64,000 nucleotides of DNA from Microcoleus vaginatus PCC 9802 (GTDB lineage Bacteria > Cyanobacteriota > Cyanobacteriia > Cyanobacteriales > Microcoleaceae): the NCBI GenBank assembly GCA_022701275.1, contig CP031740.1:6089001-6153000 (forward strand). The letters run 5' to 3'. A program made the translations under genes and the position numbers. The notes beneath the pieces are model-generated. The model was not told the DNA's origin, made no database searches, and worked only from the letters and a program-made list of their open reading frames with translations. Below, in pieces: positions 29,115 through 38,909 of this stretch. Numbering within the stretch: position 1 is the first letter of the stretch; the number at the start of each line of letters is the position of its first letter.

Positions 29115-30281
29115 CTAGCGGATATATTCTTTTAAGATGCTGTTGCGATTGGGATGGCGCAACTTCCGCAGGGCTTTAGCCTCGATTTGGCGAATCCGCT
29201 CACGAGTGACGTTAAAGATTTGACCAATTTCCTCCAAGGTCTTCATCCGTCCGTCATCTAAGCCGTAACGCAGCCGCAGTACATCCCGTTCTCGGGGGCT
29301 GAGAGTATCCAAAACGCTTTCCAAGTCTTCCCTGAGCAAGTTTTTCGAGACTTGATCTTCTGGTGTTTCCCCGTCGGATTCAATAAAATCTCCCAGACGT
29401 GAGTCTTCCTCTTTGCCGATCGGAGTTTCTAAAGAGATAGGCAACTGTGCGGACTTAGCGATGAACCGCAACTTCTCGATCGTCATCTCCATGCGGGTAG
29501 CAATTTCTTCTTCCGTAGGCTTGCGACCCATTTCCTGAGACAAGAGTTTGGTAGTTTTCTTGATCCGCGAAATGGTTTCATAAAGGTGAACCGGCAGGCG
29601 GATAGTGCGCGATTGGTCGGCAATTGCCCGCGTGATGGCTTGACGTATCCACCAAGTTGCGTAGGTAGAAAACTTGTAGCCTTTTTCGTGATCGAATTTT
29701 TCAGCAGCCCGGATCAGACCCAAAGAGCCTTCCTGAATCAAATCTTGGAAAGACAAACCGCGATTCATGTATTTTTTGGCGATCGACACCACCAAACGCA
29801 GGTTTGATTGCACCATTTTTTCCTTGGCCCGACGGCCGACGTGGAGTCGGTGACGGAATGCAGGAAGTGCCATATCTACAGCATTAGCCCATTCGCTGTC
29901 TTTGGGTTCGCGGTTATACTCTTCGAGCAGTTGTTCTCGAACTCGCTCTAATTCCAGCAAATCTGCAATCTTGCGCGCTAGTTCAATCTCTTCGTCAGCT
30001 CGCAGCAGTCGAATCCGACCGATTTCTTGCAGGTAAAGACGAATAGAGTCTTCAGTATAATGCTTTTTCTTTGCCTGTGCCCGACGGCGGGCTTTGGCGC
30101 CTTTGCCAGATTTAGGGTCTTCCTCAGATTGAGAGTCTAAGAATTCTTCTCGATCGTCATCTTCGTCGATAAAAAGTTCTAACTCGCTCTCAGGTAGAAC
30201 GCTTTCGGCGCTCCGAAGCAACTCGATTGTTTCCATTTCCGGTGTAATTGTGGTTTCGAGTACGGTGTTAGCCTGGATCAT
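29115..30281 (-). CDS. sigA: Principal RNA polymerase sigma factor (group 1, SigA/RpoD)
   Basis: 388 residues. An acidic N-terminus is followed by region 1.2 ([16 protein letters not shown]), region 2 with [20 protein letters not shown] and [19 protein letters not shown], region 3, and region 4 with [20 protein letters not shown] and [20 protein letters not shown]. The strong conservation and full length fit the essential housekeeping sigma of cyanobacteria. It directs core polymerase to -10/-35 promoters. The group 1 versus group 2 choice rests on length and sequence impression. Confidence 0.92.
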   Translation of the reverse strand: MIQANTVLETTITPEMETIELLRSAESVLPESELELFIDEDDDREEFLDSQSEEDPKSGKGAKARRRAQAKKKHYTEDSIRLYLQEIGRIRLLRADEEIELARKIADLLELERVREQLLEEYNREPKDSEWANAVDMALPAFRHRLHVGRRAKEKMVQSNLRLVVSIAKKYMNRGLSFQDLIQEGSLGLIRAAEKFDHEKGYKFSTYATWWIRQAITRAIADQSRTIRLPVHLYETISRIKKTTKLLSQEMGRKPTEEEIATRMEMTIEKLRFIAKSAQLPISLETPIGKEEDSRLGDFIESDGETPEDQVSKNLLREDLESVLDTLSPRERDVLRLRYGLDDGRMKTLEEIGQIFNVTRERIRQIEAKALRKLRHPNRNSILKEYIR

Positions 30282-32129
30282 GCCGTCTTCCTCATGCTCC
30301 TGAATTAAAGAATAAATAACAGTGGAATAGTGTCTGTTTGTAGTTTAGACAAGTTAGCCAGTATTGACATTCCCGCAGGAAAAAATAGTGGGATTTTCGG
30401 TCTGCTAGCTGAATCTGTTACCGAAACTGCACCAGTTTTATGAGTCAAAGTTCGAGTTCGGGTTTGAAGCAGGCAGCGCATTCAATCGAGCGCAGATTTT
30501 AACATCGCGACCTTAAATTGAGCTGGCGGCTTTTTCTTTCGGAGCGAGTTACCACATCATCTGCAATACCTTGCCCAGAAAAGCAAACCATGAACTACGA
30601 TCGATCGCACTTCCAAAAATACTGGCTTTTTTACTCGGTACTTCGAGTTTTTACCCGTACAAGTTTTCCGGCACGGAACCCTCTAACTTTTGTATTCGAG
30701 GTGTCGAACTTTTGATTCGCCTTGCTTTACTCGGGTTGTCGGACATGACAGTTGCGCGGCAGATTTTCGCCACCTTGGATGTCGGTCTGCTGCCTCAAAT
30801 GCAACAGCAGAGGGTTGAAGCACCAAACCGGGAGAATCGGATCTTGCAAAGACCTTCCCGATTGTAGCCTTTCTCACAAAAAATGGAAGTTGTTTTCCAT
30901 TGTTGGTCAAGAACTAGGAAAACTCTGTCAGCTTAGCTTGACAATACTAACTTATGTCCGGCTCTGCTAAATCCTGAGAACGGCCCGCAAAAACTTTGGC
31001 ACGATCAAACGGCGCTGTTTTCTGCGTATATCTGGGTGAACGGCTGCGGCGTAGTTGGCCAGACAGTTAGCAGACAATTTTTGAGTTGCCCAAATTGGAA
31101 CCAATACAATCCGTGTAGATACACCCATCATTACCCTGTTTCCCTGAATTGAATCATACGCAATCTGCGATTGAATAAAGCTCGTAGCTTTAGTTTTAAG
31201 CCGGCCACTCTGGATTAGAGACCGACTCTGACCCCCCATGAAGCGTTGCGGGTTGAGTAGTGCAACAGGGGCTTTCATTGTTAAGTTAGCTCAAATCTCA
31301 GAAATTGGGTTTAATTTTGACGTTAAATCACATTAAGTTCTTAACGTCACATTCTTATTTAAGCAGTTCGACACGAGTTTGTCGCGTCAATGGCAAAAAC
31401 CACCAGGATAAATTCTACTAAGAGTTAACCCGCCGCGCAACTCTAGGCTGCGGACTTCTCTAAATTTTTGGCTTGCGGTTCGCACTTGCGTGATCGCACG
31501 TTCTTCTCACAAACAACACAATTCGCCATCTCTCGGAAGTATAGCTTCACGATTGCTTTAAATATATCGTGACAGTGTGAAGATTCCATAAAGCCCCTCA
31601 ATCAATTTTAGGTAGCATTCCCGAATTGTCTGGATAATTTGAAGCAGACGAAACAAAAGCCACAGGGGGCGTTGCTGCAACTGTCGGCCGATGATAACTC
31701 CGCCAGGGAAGAAAAATTTACCCAGTTAGCGATGTGCTTGCTATGGTTAGAGAAGGCCTAAACTCCAGGATACTTAAAGCAATGGAACGGTAGGACGTTG
31801 GTGCGATGCTCAAAATTTTGTTATTATTTACAGCGTGTCATCAGAAAGCACAGAGCCTTGCTTTATCCTCTACTCGGGTTTAAATTATGTGGCTTGACCT
31901 TTAGGGGATGAAGCTATCAAGAAAAATTTCAGATCCGTGTCTATATTGACAACCCAACGAAGGTTTACTAGAAAAAATTCACATTCTTGAGAGAAAGATT
32001 TAGTAATTAATCGGACCGATATTACCATCTCTTTCTAGCGCCTGTTTGTAGTCAGGACTTCAGTTTTTTTTATATTTGTGAATAAGCACTAAAGTCCTGA
32101 CTGCGAACTTAATGTAACCGCGAGACAGA
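30282..32129. other. Long gene-poor stretch between sigA and dppC-like gene
   Basis: About 1.85 kb with no gene I can recognise apart from one doubtful small frame at 30967-31278. The first 200 bases must hold the sigA promoter. The stretch 31300-32129 shows no hairpin-rich or RNA-gene signature that I can identify by eye. Confidence 0.5.
30967..31278 (-). CDS. Doubtful small hypothetical protein
   Basis: An open frame of 103 codons with an ATG start, basic composition and no recognised motif (MKAPVALLNPQRFMGGQSRS at the start). It has no clear Shine-Dalgarno site and no operon partner. It could be chance or an expressed small protein; only conservation would tell. Confidence 0.25.
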   Translation of the reverse strand: MKAPVALLNPQRFMGGQSRSLIQSGRLKTKATSFIQSQIAYDSIQGNRVMMGVSTRIVLVPIWATQKLSANCLANYAAAVHPDIRRKQRRLIVPKFLRAVLRI

Positions 32130-33014
32130 TTACTGCTGATTCCGCAGGCGAGGGTTAACAAACTCGTTTAATCCTTCCCCCACCAAAGACAGTCCCACCA
32201 CCATTAAAGTCATCGCCAAACCGGGAAACAAAGCTGTCCACCAAATGCCAGTAGGTAGCGCATCTAAAGCTAAACGCAAGTCGTGTCCCCATTCGGGAGT
32301 CGCTTCGGGAAGTCCTAATCCGAGAAATCCCAAACCTCCTAATGTTAAAATTGCATCGGCCGCGTTGAGCGCAAACAGGACAGGTACGCTCTGAATCACA
32401 TTCAGAAACAGATAGCGCGAAAGCACTGTCCAAGTGTCAGCACCCATTGCTCGCGCAGCTTCGACAAACAATTCGGTTTTGACGCTGACGGTGTGATTCC
32501 TGACGACGCGGTAGTATTGAGGGATGTAGGAAATGCTCAGGGCGATCGCAGCATTCAAAACTCCTTTTCCCACTACAAACGCTAGCGTCAAAGAAAGTAG
32601 CAGCCCCGGCAAAGTATAAATTGTATCCATTAAAAATAACAACACTCGATCGAGCTTACCGCCCAAATAACCGCTAACCAAACCCAGCGGCACACCGATA
32701 AACAAACTCAAAGATGTGGCTAAAATCACCACTTGCCAAGCGGCCCGAGAAGCAAACAGCGTGCGGGAAAACACATCGTAGCCACTGCGGCTAGTACCAA
32801 ACCAATAATTCGCCGACGGCGGTTCGTGGATGGGGTTAATCAAAGCCTCGGTAGGATTTTGCAGCCATCCCCAAGCTTGCATAGCTGGAGACAAGGTGGC
32901 TACCAATATAAACACGGCAGTTATTGTCAAACCTGCCCACATCATTTTCATTGACAGGCTTGAGGGTGAGGCACTGTTGAGAAATCGCGGCAGTCGGAGG
33001 CGGCTTTGAGCCAT
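32130..33014 (-). CDS. ABC transporter permease, DppC/OppC type
   Basis: 294 residues. An N-terminal helix (residues about 22-46) is followed by a periplasmic segment with the family pattern HPLGTD-like YWFGTSRSGYDVFSRTL, then five more membrane helices. The EAA loop that contacts the ATPase is EAARAMGADTWTVLSRYLF. The C-terminus ends EFVNPRLR, as in dipeptide/oligopeptide or nickel importers. No binding protein, DppB partner or matching ATPase is adjacent, so its partner genes must be elsewhere, which is common in cyanobacteria. Confidence 0.9.
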   Translation of the reverse strand: MAQSRLRLPRFLNSASPSSLSMKMMWAGLTITAVFILVATLSPAMQAWGWLQNPTEALINPIHEPPSANYWFGTSRSGYDVFSRTLFASRAAWQVVILATSLSLFIGVPLGLVSGYLGGKLDRVLLFLMDTIYTLPGLLLSLTLAFVVGKGVLNAAIALSISYIPQYYRVVRNHTVSVKTELFVEAARAMGADTWTVLSRYLFLNVIQSVPVLFALNAADAILTLGGLGFLGLGLPEATPEWGHDLRLALDALPTGIWWTALFPGLAMTLMVVGLSLVGEGLNEFVNPRLRNQQ

Positions 33015-33159
33015 AATGACGATCGACCTATATAAGACTTTTCGATTTTAGTAGCACTCCGGCGAAAAAACTCGGAACACTCCAAAATCCTCTTTCTCAT
33101 TCGCCAAACACTCGCGACAAACCGGGTTTTTTCGCGCGATAGGGATAAAAAAAAACCGG

Positions 33160-33196
33160 TTTATCCCCTGCGCGGGACTGGCGCGCAGGGGATAAA
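33160..33196 (-). terminator. Strong terminator downstream of NTRC
   Basis: A perfect 15-bp stem: TTTATCCCCTGCGCG (33160-33174) with 33182-33196, loop of 7. On the minus strand it is followed by a T-run (A-run at 33147-33155 on the plus strand). A T-run also lies on the plus side (33200-33206), so it may work in both directions. AAACCGGGTTTT copies lie just beyond at 33119 and 33154. Confidence 0.65.
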
Positions 33197-33279
33197 CTGT
33201 TTTTTTGGCAGGTGGGACGCAAGTTGAGTTTAGGTTAAATCTCCCTTGGCGAACCTGAAATCTAAAATCGATCGACTTG

Positions 33280-34650
33280 CTACAAATTACTGGCAATTAA
33301 CTCGCGGTACTGGCTTTTCGGCTTAACTCCCTTGAGTTCAGCCACCATATCTTTGTCTTTGAAATACTGAATCGTCGGTGTACCAATCACGCCAGCATTT
33401 TCAGCAATTTCTGGATCTTCTTCGATGTCAATTTCCACGTAGTGGATTTTGCCATCGAACTCATCTACTACTTTGCTCAAAATCGGCTTGAGGCTGTGGC
33501 AAGGCCCACAACTCGGAGAGGCATATTTGACCACAATCAGTCGATCGCTATCGTGGAACAACTTCCGCAAAGCATAACCTCCTTCGTGGCGCGTGTCTTG
33601 GATATCAAAGTTCGCGCTGGTTTTGCGGACTTTTTGAGCTTCCGGCGCTGCCACGGGTTGCTCGGATTCCTCGGTTTGGCGGAATTCCTGAGCTAAACCG
33701 TTGACTGACAGCCAACGTTCTGCCAGCATGGCCCCCATGCAGCCGCTGCCGGCGGCGGTAATTGCTTGGCGAAACTCGTGGTCTTGCACGTCGCCGACGG
33801 CGTAGACTCCCTCAACGCTGGTTTCTACCGAACCGTGTTTGGTGGCGATATAGCCTACTTCGTCGAGTTCTAGCTGACCTTGGAAGAGTTGAGTGTTGGG
33901 AGTGTGACCGATGGCGTAAAACAATCCCTTCACCAGCAAATCGCTCTCAGCGCCTGTCACGATATTTCTAAGTCTCACCCCGTCCATTTTGCCGCCCGCT
34001 TCGCCCAAAATATCAACTGCTTCGGTGTTCCAGTGAACGGTAATTTTGGGATTGCTCAGCACTCGGTCTTGCATGGCTTTGCTGGCGCGCATTTGATCGC
34101 GCCGCACCAGCATATGTACGTGAGAGCCGTATTTTGTCAAATAAATAGATTCTTCCGCTGCTGTGTCGCCCGCGCCGATTACAGCTAAATCTACTCCTTT
34201 AAAAAGTGGGGTAGCGCCGTCGCAAATCGCACAGGCAGAAATGCCGTGACTCCAAAATACGTGTTCGCTAGGCAGCCCCAGCCTTTTCGCCGTCGCGCCT
34301 GTAGCGATTACTATCGTGTGGGTTTTAATTTCTCGGTCTTCCGATCGCACTGTAAACGGACGCTTGGTCAAATCCACCGAAATTACATCTTCTGTGTATA
34401 ATTCGGCACCCCAGCGCACTGCTTGAGCTTTCATCCGATCCATGAGTTCCGGCCCGGTGATGCCTTCGGGAAAGCCGGGAAAGTTTTCGACTTCTGTGGT
34501 GGTCATCAGTTGACCGCCGGGGACGCCTCCCGCTTGGTAGCCCTCAAACACTACGGGTTTCAGGTTGGCCCGACCTGCGTAGATTGCTGCTGTATAGCCT
34601 GCAGGGCCTGAGCCGATAATTACTAGGTTTTCTACGGTTTCGTTGGTCAT
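33280..34650 (-). CDS. trxB: NADPH-thioredoxin reductase fused to thioredoxin (NTRC type)
   Basis: 456 residues. The reductase part has the FAD-binding [15 protein letters not shown], the redox pair C140/C143 (CAIC), NADPH-binding [11 protein letters not shown] and a second FAD motif [15 protein letters not shown]. After a linker rich in Glu/Ala (about 320-350), a full thioredoxin domain follows with CGPC at 381-384. The fusion, shared with plant chloroplasts, passes electrons from NADPH to 2-Cys peroxiredoxins in the cytoplasm, supporting peroxide detoxification in the dark. It is a stand-alone gene with its own terminator. Confidence 0.95.
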   Translation of the reverse strand: MTNETVENLVIIGSGPAGYTAAIYAGRANLKPVVFEGYQAGGVPGGQLMTTTEVENFPGFPEGITGPELMDRMKAQAVRWGAELYTEDVISVDLTKRPFTVRSEDREIKTHTIVIATGATAKRLGLPSEHVFWSHGISACAICDGATPLFKGVDLAVIGAGDTAAEESIYLTKYGSHVHMLVRRDQMRASKAMQDRVLSNPKITVHWNTEAVDILGEAGGKMDGVRLRNIVTGAESDLLVKGLFYAIGHTPNTQLFQGQLELDEVGYIATKHGSVETSVEGVYAVGDVQDHEFRQAITAAGSGCMGAMLAERWLSVNGLAQEFRQTEESEQPVAAPEAQKVRKTSANFDIQDTRHEGGYALRKLFHDSDRLIVVKYASPSCGPCHSLKPILSKVVDEFDGKIHYVEIDIEEDPEIAENAGVIGTPTIQYFKDKDMVAELKGVKPKSQYRELIASNL

Positions 34651-35226
34651 AGCTATTTACTTAAACTCATAACGACTTCGTTTAACTAATTCTAGCAGAG
34701 TTCGATCGAGTTTTGTTTGATGCCCCGAAGTGCGATCGAGCATCTGTATCTATTGTTGAGGGTCGATCGGTCTTCGGGGCAATTCCAGCTACTTTAATAA
34801 GCAAAAACAATCTAAAAGTCGATTTAGTTTTAAATGTTCGATCTATTTTCACTTCTCAATTCTTAAACCAATCTAAAGACGACCGAAATTATTGACTTCA
34901 TTCTCAATTATTTTACCTATTTACTTGCTTTGAAGCTTGTGGTAGGATTTTCACACTCCAGGGGCTTTATGACTAATTTAAGTTTTTGATGCTGAAAGCT
35001 TTTAAAATCGTCAAACTAACGAACTCTGCAAATGTAATAAGTACAATTGTTTATGCAAAATCCGCATTTTATGGTTTAAGAATTGTAACGGAGATTTTGG
35101 TCACTTTGACAAAATACATGATTTGTGGTATGTAAGGTGATCTCAGGGGAAAATTCGATCGAGCTTTTTAACCACAGATGTGTGCGGATTAACGCAGATA
35201 AAATAGCATTTTGTATTTGTGTCTGA

Positions 35227-36243
35227 ATGGATAAAATCAAGATATTGTTTGTGTGCAGCCGGAATAAGTGGAGGAGTTTGACTGCCGAGAAAATATGCCA
35301 GAAAGTTAGTGGCTACAGTGTGCGATCGGCTGGAACCGAAAAAGGTGCAAGAATTAGAGTAACTGAGGGTCTTCTCGGTTGGGCAGATTTGATATTTGTG
35401 ATGGAGAAGAAGCATGGCGATCGACTCCGCAGCAAATTTCCCGAAAGTCTCGAAGGCAAGAAGCTTATTTGTCTGCAAATCCCGGACAATTACGAATATA
35501 TGGAACCGGAGTTAGTCGAGCTTTTGCAGGCGAAACTGAACCCCTATATGAAAATGCCAGATAACGAGATAAATTCTATGCAGCGAGTTTTAGAACCGGA
35601 AGTGATGGATTCCTTGGAAGAGGCGATCGAATACGATTCGATGGACTTTGCTGAGGTTAATGCTGCTTTTGCTCAGAGTGCTGCGGCGTTGGGGCCGGTT
35701 TTTGGAAACGTTTTGGATGCGGGGACGGGTACGGCGAGAATTCCGATCGCCCTTTGTCAACTCCGACCAGCATGGAAATTGACGTGCATTGATTTGTCCG
35801 CAAATATGCTGAAAGTCGGGGCAGAAAATGTGGAAAAGGCGGGCGTGCGATCGCACATTAATCTCGAATTAATTGATGCTAAGGCAATGCCTTACCCTGA
35901 CAATTATTTTGACATGGTTATTTCCAACAGCATTATTCACCATTTGCCAGATCCACTGCCGTTTTTGCAGGAAGTCAAGCGCGTCTTAAAACCGAACGGA
36001 GCAATATTTTTGCGGGATTTACTCCGACCTATGGATGAGGCAATGAGGACTCATTTAGTCGAGATGTATGCGGGAGATTGCAACTCGCATCAGAAACAGT
36101 TATTCAGCGATTCGTTGCAAGCAGCATTTACGGTGGATGAAGTTGAGGAGATGATCCAAAATGCCGGGTTGGATGGGTTGAGGATTTATGAATCTTCAGA
36201 CAGACACTGGACGGCGGAGCGTGCTTGGTGCGAGTCTTTGTAG
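35227..36243 (+). CDS. Fusion: low-molecular-weight tyrosine phosphatase-like domain + SAM methyltransferase
   Basis: 338 residues. Residues 1-106 match the small COG4551-type phosphatase: the P-loop C10-x5-R16 (FVCSRNKWRS), SAGTEKGARIRV, and IPDNYEYMEPELVELL, where the general acid is expected. From about residue 118 (MQRVLEPEVMD) a class I methyltransferase follows: VLDAGTGTARIPIAL (SAM motif I), CIDLSANML, MPYPDNYFDMVISNSIIHHL and VKRVLKPNGAIFLRD. The joint is in frame with no stop. The second part resembles stand-alone cyanobacterial methyltransferases, whose own start would be the internal Met118. Substrates are unknown. The upstream region 34651-35226 is AT-rich and empty. Confidence 0.8.
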   Translation: MDKIKILFVCSRNKWRSLTAEKICQKVSGYSVRSAGTEKGARIRVTEGLLGWADLIFVMEKKHGDRLRSKFPESLEGKKLICLQIPDNYEYMEPELVELLQAKLNPYMKMPDNEINSMQRVLEPEVMDSLEEAIEYDSMDFAEVNAAFAQSAAALGPVFGNVLDAGTGTARIPIALCQLRPAWKLTCIDLSANMLKVGAENVEKAGVRSHINLELIDAKAMPYPDNYFDMVISNSIIHHLPDPLPFLQEVKRVLKPNGAIFLRDLLRPMDEAMRTHLVEMYAGDCNSHQKQLFSDSLQAAFTVDEVEEMIQNAGLDGLRIYESSDRHWTAERAWCESL

Positions 36244-36497
36244 GCACGGGACGATCGCCCGATAACATTTCAAATGAGAATAGGAGCGATCGCACCTCTC
36301 CAGCTATGCGTCGTACCGTGGGGCGATCTGTTTGTTGTTTAATTACTGTTTTCGGGTCGGAAAAATTAGTATGATTGAACCGCGAAGACGCGAAAAACGC
36401 GAAGGAAGAGTCAGGAAGAATCACAAGTAGATAATCTTCTCCGAGGAAGGAAGTAAGATGTTTAATCATCTGATCGGAAAAATCTGCGATCGAAGTT

Positions 36498-36737
36498 ATG
36501 CCGAAAAAGCCCGTTCCGCAACCAGAAGATGAAGAGTCGCATTTGAAGAAGCTCAGGGAAGAACTGGAGATGAGTCAGGAAGATTTGGCGCGAGAGCTTG
36601 GCGTTTCGTCGCAAACAATCAGCCGTTGGGAGTTGGGAAAGAATGTACCCACGTTCACCGTCAAGCAGATGAAAGCTTTGGAGAAATTGCTGGCTAGCAT
36701 CGGCAGGTCGATCGGCGATTTGCCAGACAATCTGTGA
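36498..36737 (+). CDS. XRE-family helix-turn-helix regulator
   Basis: 79 residues, nearly all of it a Cro/CI-type helix-turn-helix: LKKLREELEMSQEDLARELGVSSQTISRWELGKNVPTF. A lysine-rich N-terminus and a short tail complete it. It probably binds DNA as a dimer. It follows the fusion gene on the same strand by about 250 bases that contain dispersed repeat words (AACCGCGAAGACGCGAAAAACG). No toxin partner is visible. Confidence 0.85.
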   Translation: MPKKPVPQPEDEESHLKKLREELEMSQEDLARELGVSSQTISRWELGKNVPTFTVKQMKALEKLLASIGRSIGDLPDNL

Positions 36738-36786
36738 TCGAAACCATTAAACAAGCCCACGGATAAATCCGTGGATAACTTTTTCC

Positions 36787-36818
36787 AATCTAAAATCTAA
36801 AATCTAAAATCTAAAATT
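36787..36818. repeat. Heptanucleotide repeat (TCTAAAA) covering the diguanylate cyclase stop
   Basis: Four TCTAAAA units. On the minus strand they encode the last residues (ILDFRF) and the TAG stop of the diguanylate cyclase. Confidence 0.8.
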
Positions 36819-37927
36819 ACTCGATCGCGCCCTAGGTCTTTAGCTTGATAAAGCGCGCGGTCTGCCGCTGCAATCAAGTTTTTTTGTGCTGCGGACGATC
36901 GAGGGAACGTACTCGCTACCCCCAAACTCAGCGTCACGAGAGAACACACCTCCGAATTAGCGTGTTCAATTTTTAGTTCTTTGATCCACACTCGAATTTT
37001 CTCTGCAATCCAGACAGCTATTTCAGGTGAAGTCCGAGGCAAAATCACTGCAAATTCTTCGCCTCCGTAACGGGCTACCAGAGTCTCACCCGCAACTTCG
37101 CCTGCCGAGTAATTTACGGCTTCCAAAATAGCTTGGGCTACCTGCTGCAAGCAAGCATCTCCCGCCTGATGTCCGTAAGTATCGTTGTATTTCTTAAAAA
37201 AGTCAACATCGCATAAAATTAAAGATATTTCTGCTGCTGCTTCTCCCAATTCTTGCCATTTTTTCTCTAAGTATTCGTTAAAACAGCGGCGGTTCGCCAC
37301 CTGAGTTAACCCATCTGAGTTGGCAAGGCGATACAATTCGGAATTAGCTGATTGTAATTGAGAATTAGCTGCTTCTAACTCGGCTTGTGTGACCGCTAAA
37401 TTGTAATACAGTTCCCTAATATACCCAGTAGCTTGTTGGTGAATTTGGGATAAAGCTACCAATACTTGATGCACGTCTAACAGTCGGTAAACTTGAGGTT
37501 CTAACTGCACAACAATCGGGTCGTAAAGCAGTTCGGGCTGCCGCTGCATGGCTCGATGAGCTGCCACGACAATTAAGGCTACTCCTGGTAAAATCAAAAT
37601 ATCAGTTTGAGCTATTTGATACAAAGCCATAATGGGTCTGCCAGCAAATGTATCTAGTCCGTAAGGGCGGCTCATGCGTTCCATAAATCGCCGGCGCGAT
37701 ATCATCCCTAAAAATTCGCCTTTTACGGTCAAGATAACTCCCGGAAGCAGCGGGTGAGCTTGAAAAAACCGGGCTACTTCTTTGGCTAGGGATGAAGCTT
37801 CAACTTGAAAATTTAATACAGCCAGATCCTTAAGAGTAGACTCTAAAGATAGATTTTTTGGTAGTTTTTCGGGCGAGTTAGATGGCGGGATAAATTCAAC
37901 AGACACAGCGCAGATCCGAATAAACAA
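36797..37927 (-). CDS. Diguanylate cyclase (GGDEF) with N-terminal CBS-like region
   Basis: 376 residues. The C-terminal GGDEF domain (about 205-372) has DGLTQVANRRCFNEYL, the metal and substrate segment LCDVDFFKKYND, and the active-site GGEEF near residue 288 (ARYGGEEFAVIL), so it should make cyclic di-GMP from two GTP. The N-terminal region (about 30-165) resembles a pair of CBS-like modules (LPGVILTVKGEFLGMISRRRFMERM), joined by a coiled-coil linker rich in Ala/Glu (about 170-205). No membrane helix is evident. The last six residues come from a tandem repeat. It is a stand-alone gene. Confidence 0.88.
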   Translation of the reverse strand: MFIRICAVSVEFIPPSNSPEKLPKNLSLESTLKDLAVLNFQVEASSLAKEVARFFQAHPLLPGVILTVKGEFLGMISRRRFMERMSRPYGLDTFAGRPIMALYQIAQTDILILPGVALIVVAAHRAMQRQPELLYDPIVVQLEPQVYRLLDVHQVLVALSQIHQQATGYIRELYYNLAVTQAELEAANSQLQSANSELYRLANSDGLTQVANRRCFNEYLEKKWQELGEAAAEISLILCDVDFFKKYNDTYGHQAGDACLQQVAQAILEAVNYSAGEVAGETLVARYGGEEFAVILPRTSPEIAVWIAEKIRVWIKELKIEHANSEVCSLVTLSLGVASTFPRSSAAQKNLIAAADRALYQAKDLGRDRVILDFRF

Positions 37928-38195
37928 TAAAGCAGCAACAAAGCTAGTCTCAACTATTAACTTATCTTAGTATTTATTTCGGATCATGGGCTGTATTTTT
38001 ACTACACTATATATTTAAGGGGATAAGATCATGCGTTAGTTTATGCCCTGCGTGCATTGCCTTGCATTGATTCATCCTCACTTAATTATAGATTTATTGA
38101 ATTATTACTCGATTTTTTACTGTTGGTTTTTTGCGTCGTAAAAAAAACGATTTCAGCGGCAGTCCTCAACTCATTGACGGTGTACACAAAGTCAA

Positions 38196-38266
38196 GAAAC
38201 CAGGTTTTTAAACCTGGGTCGAGGCTGTAACGAGGTTGGGCGTAAAAAAAACGTGGTTTCTCCCCC
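38196..38266. repeat. Paired AAACCAGGTTT / AAACGTGGTTT repeat element
   Basis: AAGAAACCAGGTTTTTAAAC near 38195 and AAAACGTGGTTTCT near 38250 bracket GAGGCTGTAACGAGG. The inner words match the copies at 23280 (GGCTATAACGAAC) and, inverted, 60385. The remaining 37928-38301 interval is AT-rich with no gene seen. Confidence 0.5.
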
Positions 38267-38301
38267 TGTTCTCAACTCAAAACTCAAAACTCAACCTTCC
38301 C

Positions 38302-38802
38302 TCACCACCCCCAAGTTCCTGGCCCTCCCTTAAACGGGCCGACAATATCTTTGGTAATCCAGCCGCCGTAAAAATCCCCTGGTTGAGATTGCACTAATTC
38401 CCCGTCCACATAACAGGCATCCATCTTGCTCGGATAAAAAGCCACATAATCTTTAACAGCCTCAAAAACTTGGGTGGGATTGGGATAAAACCAAGCAGCA
38501 TTTACTACTTCCTTTTCTCCCACCGTCACAGTGTAATAACCGGCTTGTCCCTTCCACTCGCACCAAGAACCCCGTAAAGTTTTGTGCAAATATTCCATTT
38601 TGATGTCATCGGGGGAGATATAATAAACAGGAGGGTGGCTTGTCTCCAATACCCGCTGAGGGCGGCGCGTGTCTGCGATCGTCACTCCATTAAAAATTAT
38701 CTGTACGTGTTTGGTCGATTCCTCAAGGCGAGGGGGGCGCGGGTAATCCCAAACAGACTCTTCACCAGGGCCGGGCTCTATTCGATCGAAGTTCATTTGC
38801 AC
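38302..38802 (-). CDS. DUF427 domain protein
   Basis: 166 residues matching DUF427: VQIIFNGVTIADTRRPQRVLETSHPPVYYIS, then RGSWCEWKGQAGYYTV, NAAWFYPNP and KMDACYVDGE. The family is soluble and small, and its biochemical role is not established. There is no signal peptide. The divergent neighbour is a lysozyme gene. Confidence 0.85.
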   Translation of the reverse strand: MQMNFDRIEPGPGEESVWDYPRPPRLEESTKHVQIIFNGVTIADTRRPQRVLETSHPPVYYISPDDIKMEYLHKTLRGSWCEWKGQAGYYTVTVGEKEVVNAAWFYPNPTQVFEAVKDYVAFYPSKMDACYVDGELVQSQPGDFYGGWITKDIVGPFKGGPGTWGW

Positions 38803-38909
38803 TATCTCCCCTGCAAAAAAAACACTTAGCGACTTAGCATTACAATTTAATGTACCCTTAATCGAGTCGCTGCTTCAGAGCAAACCAGCTTTTCTCAACT
38901 CTTCGTAAT

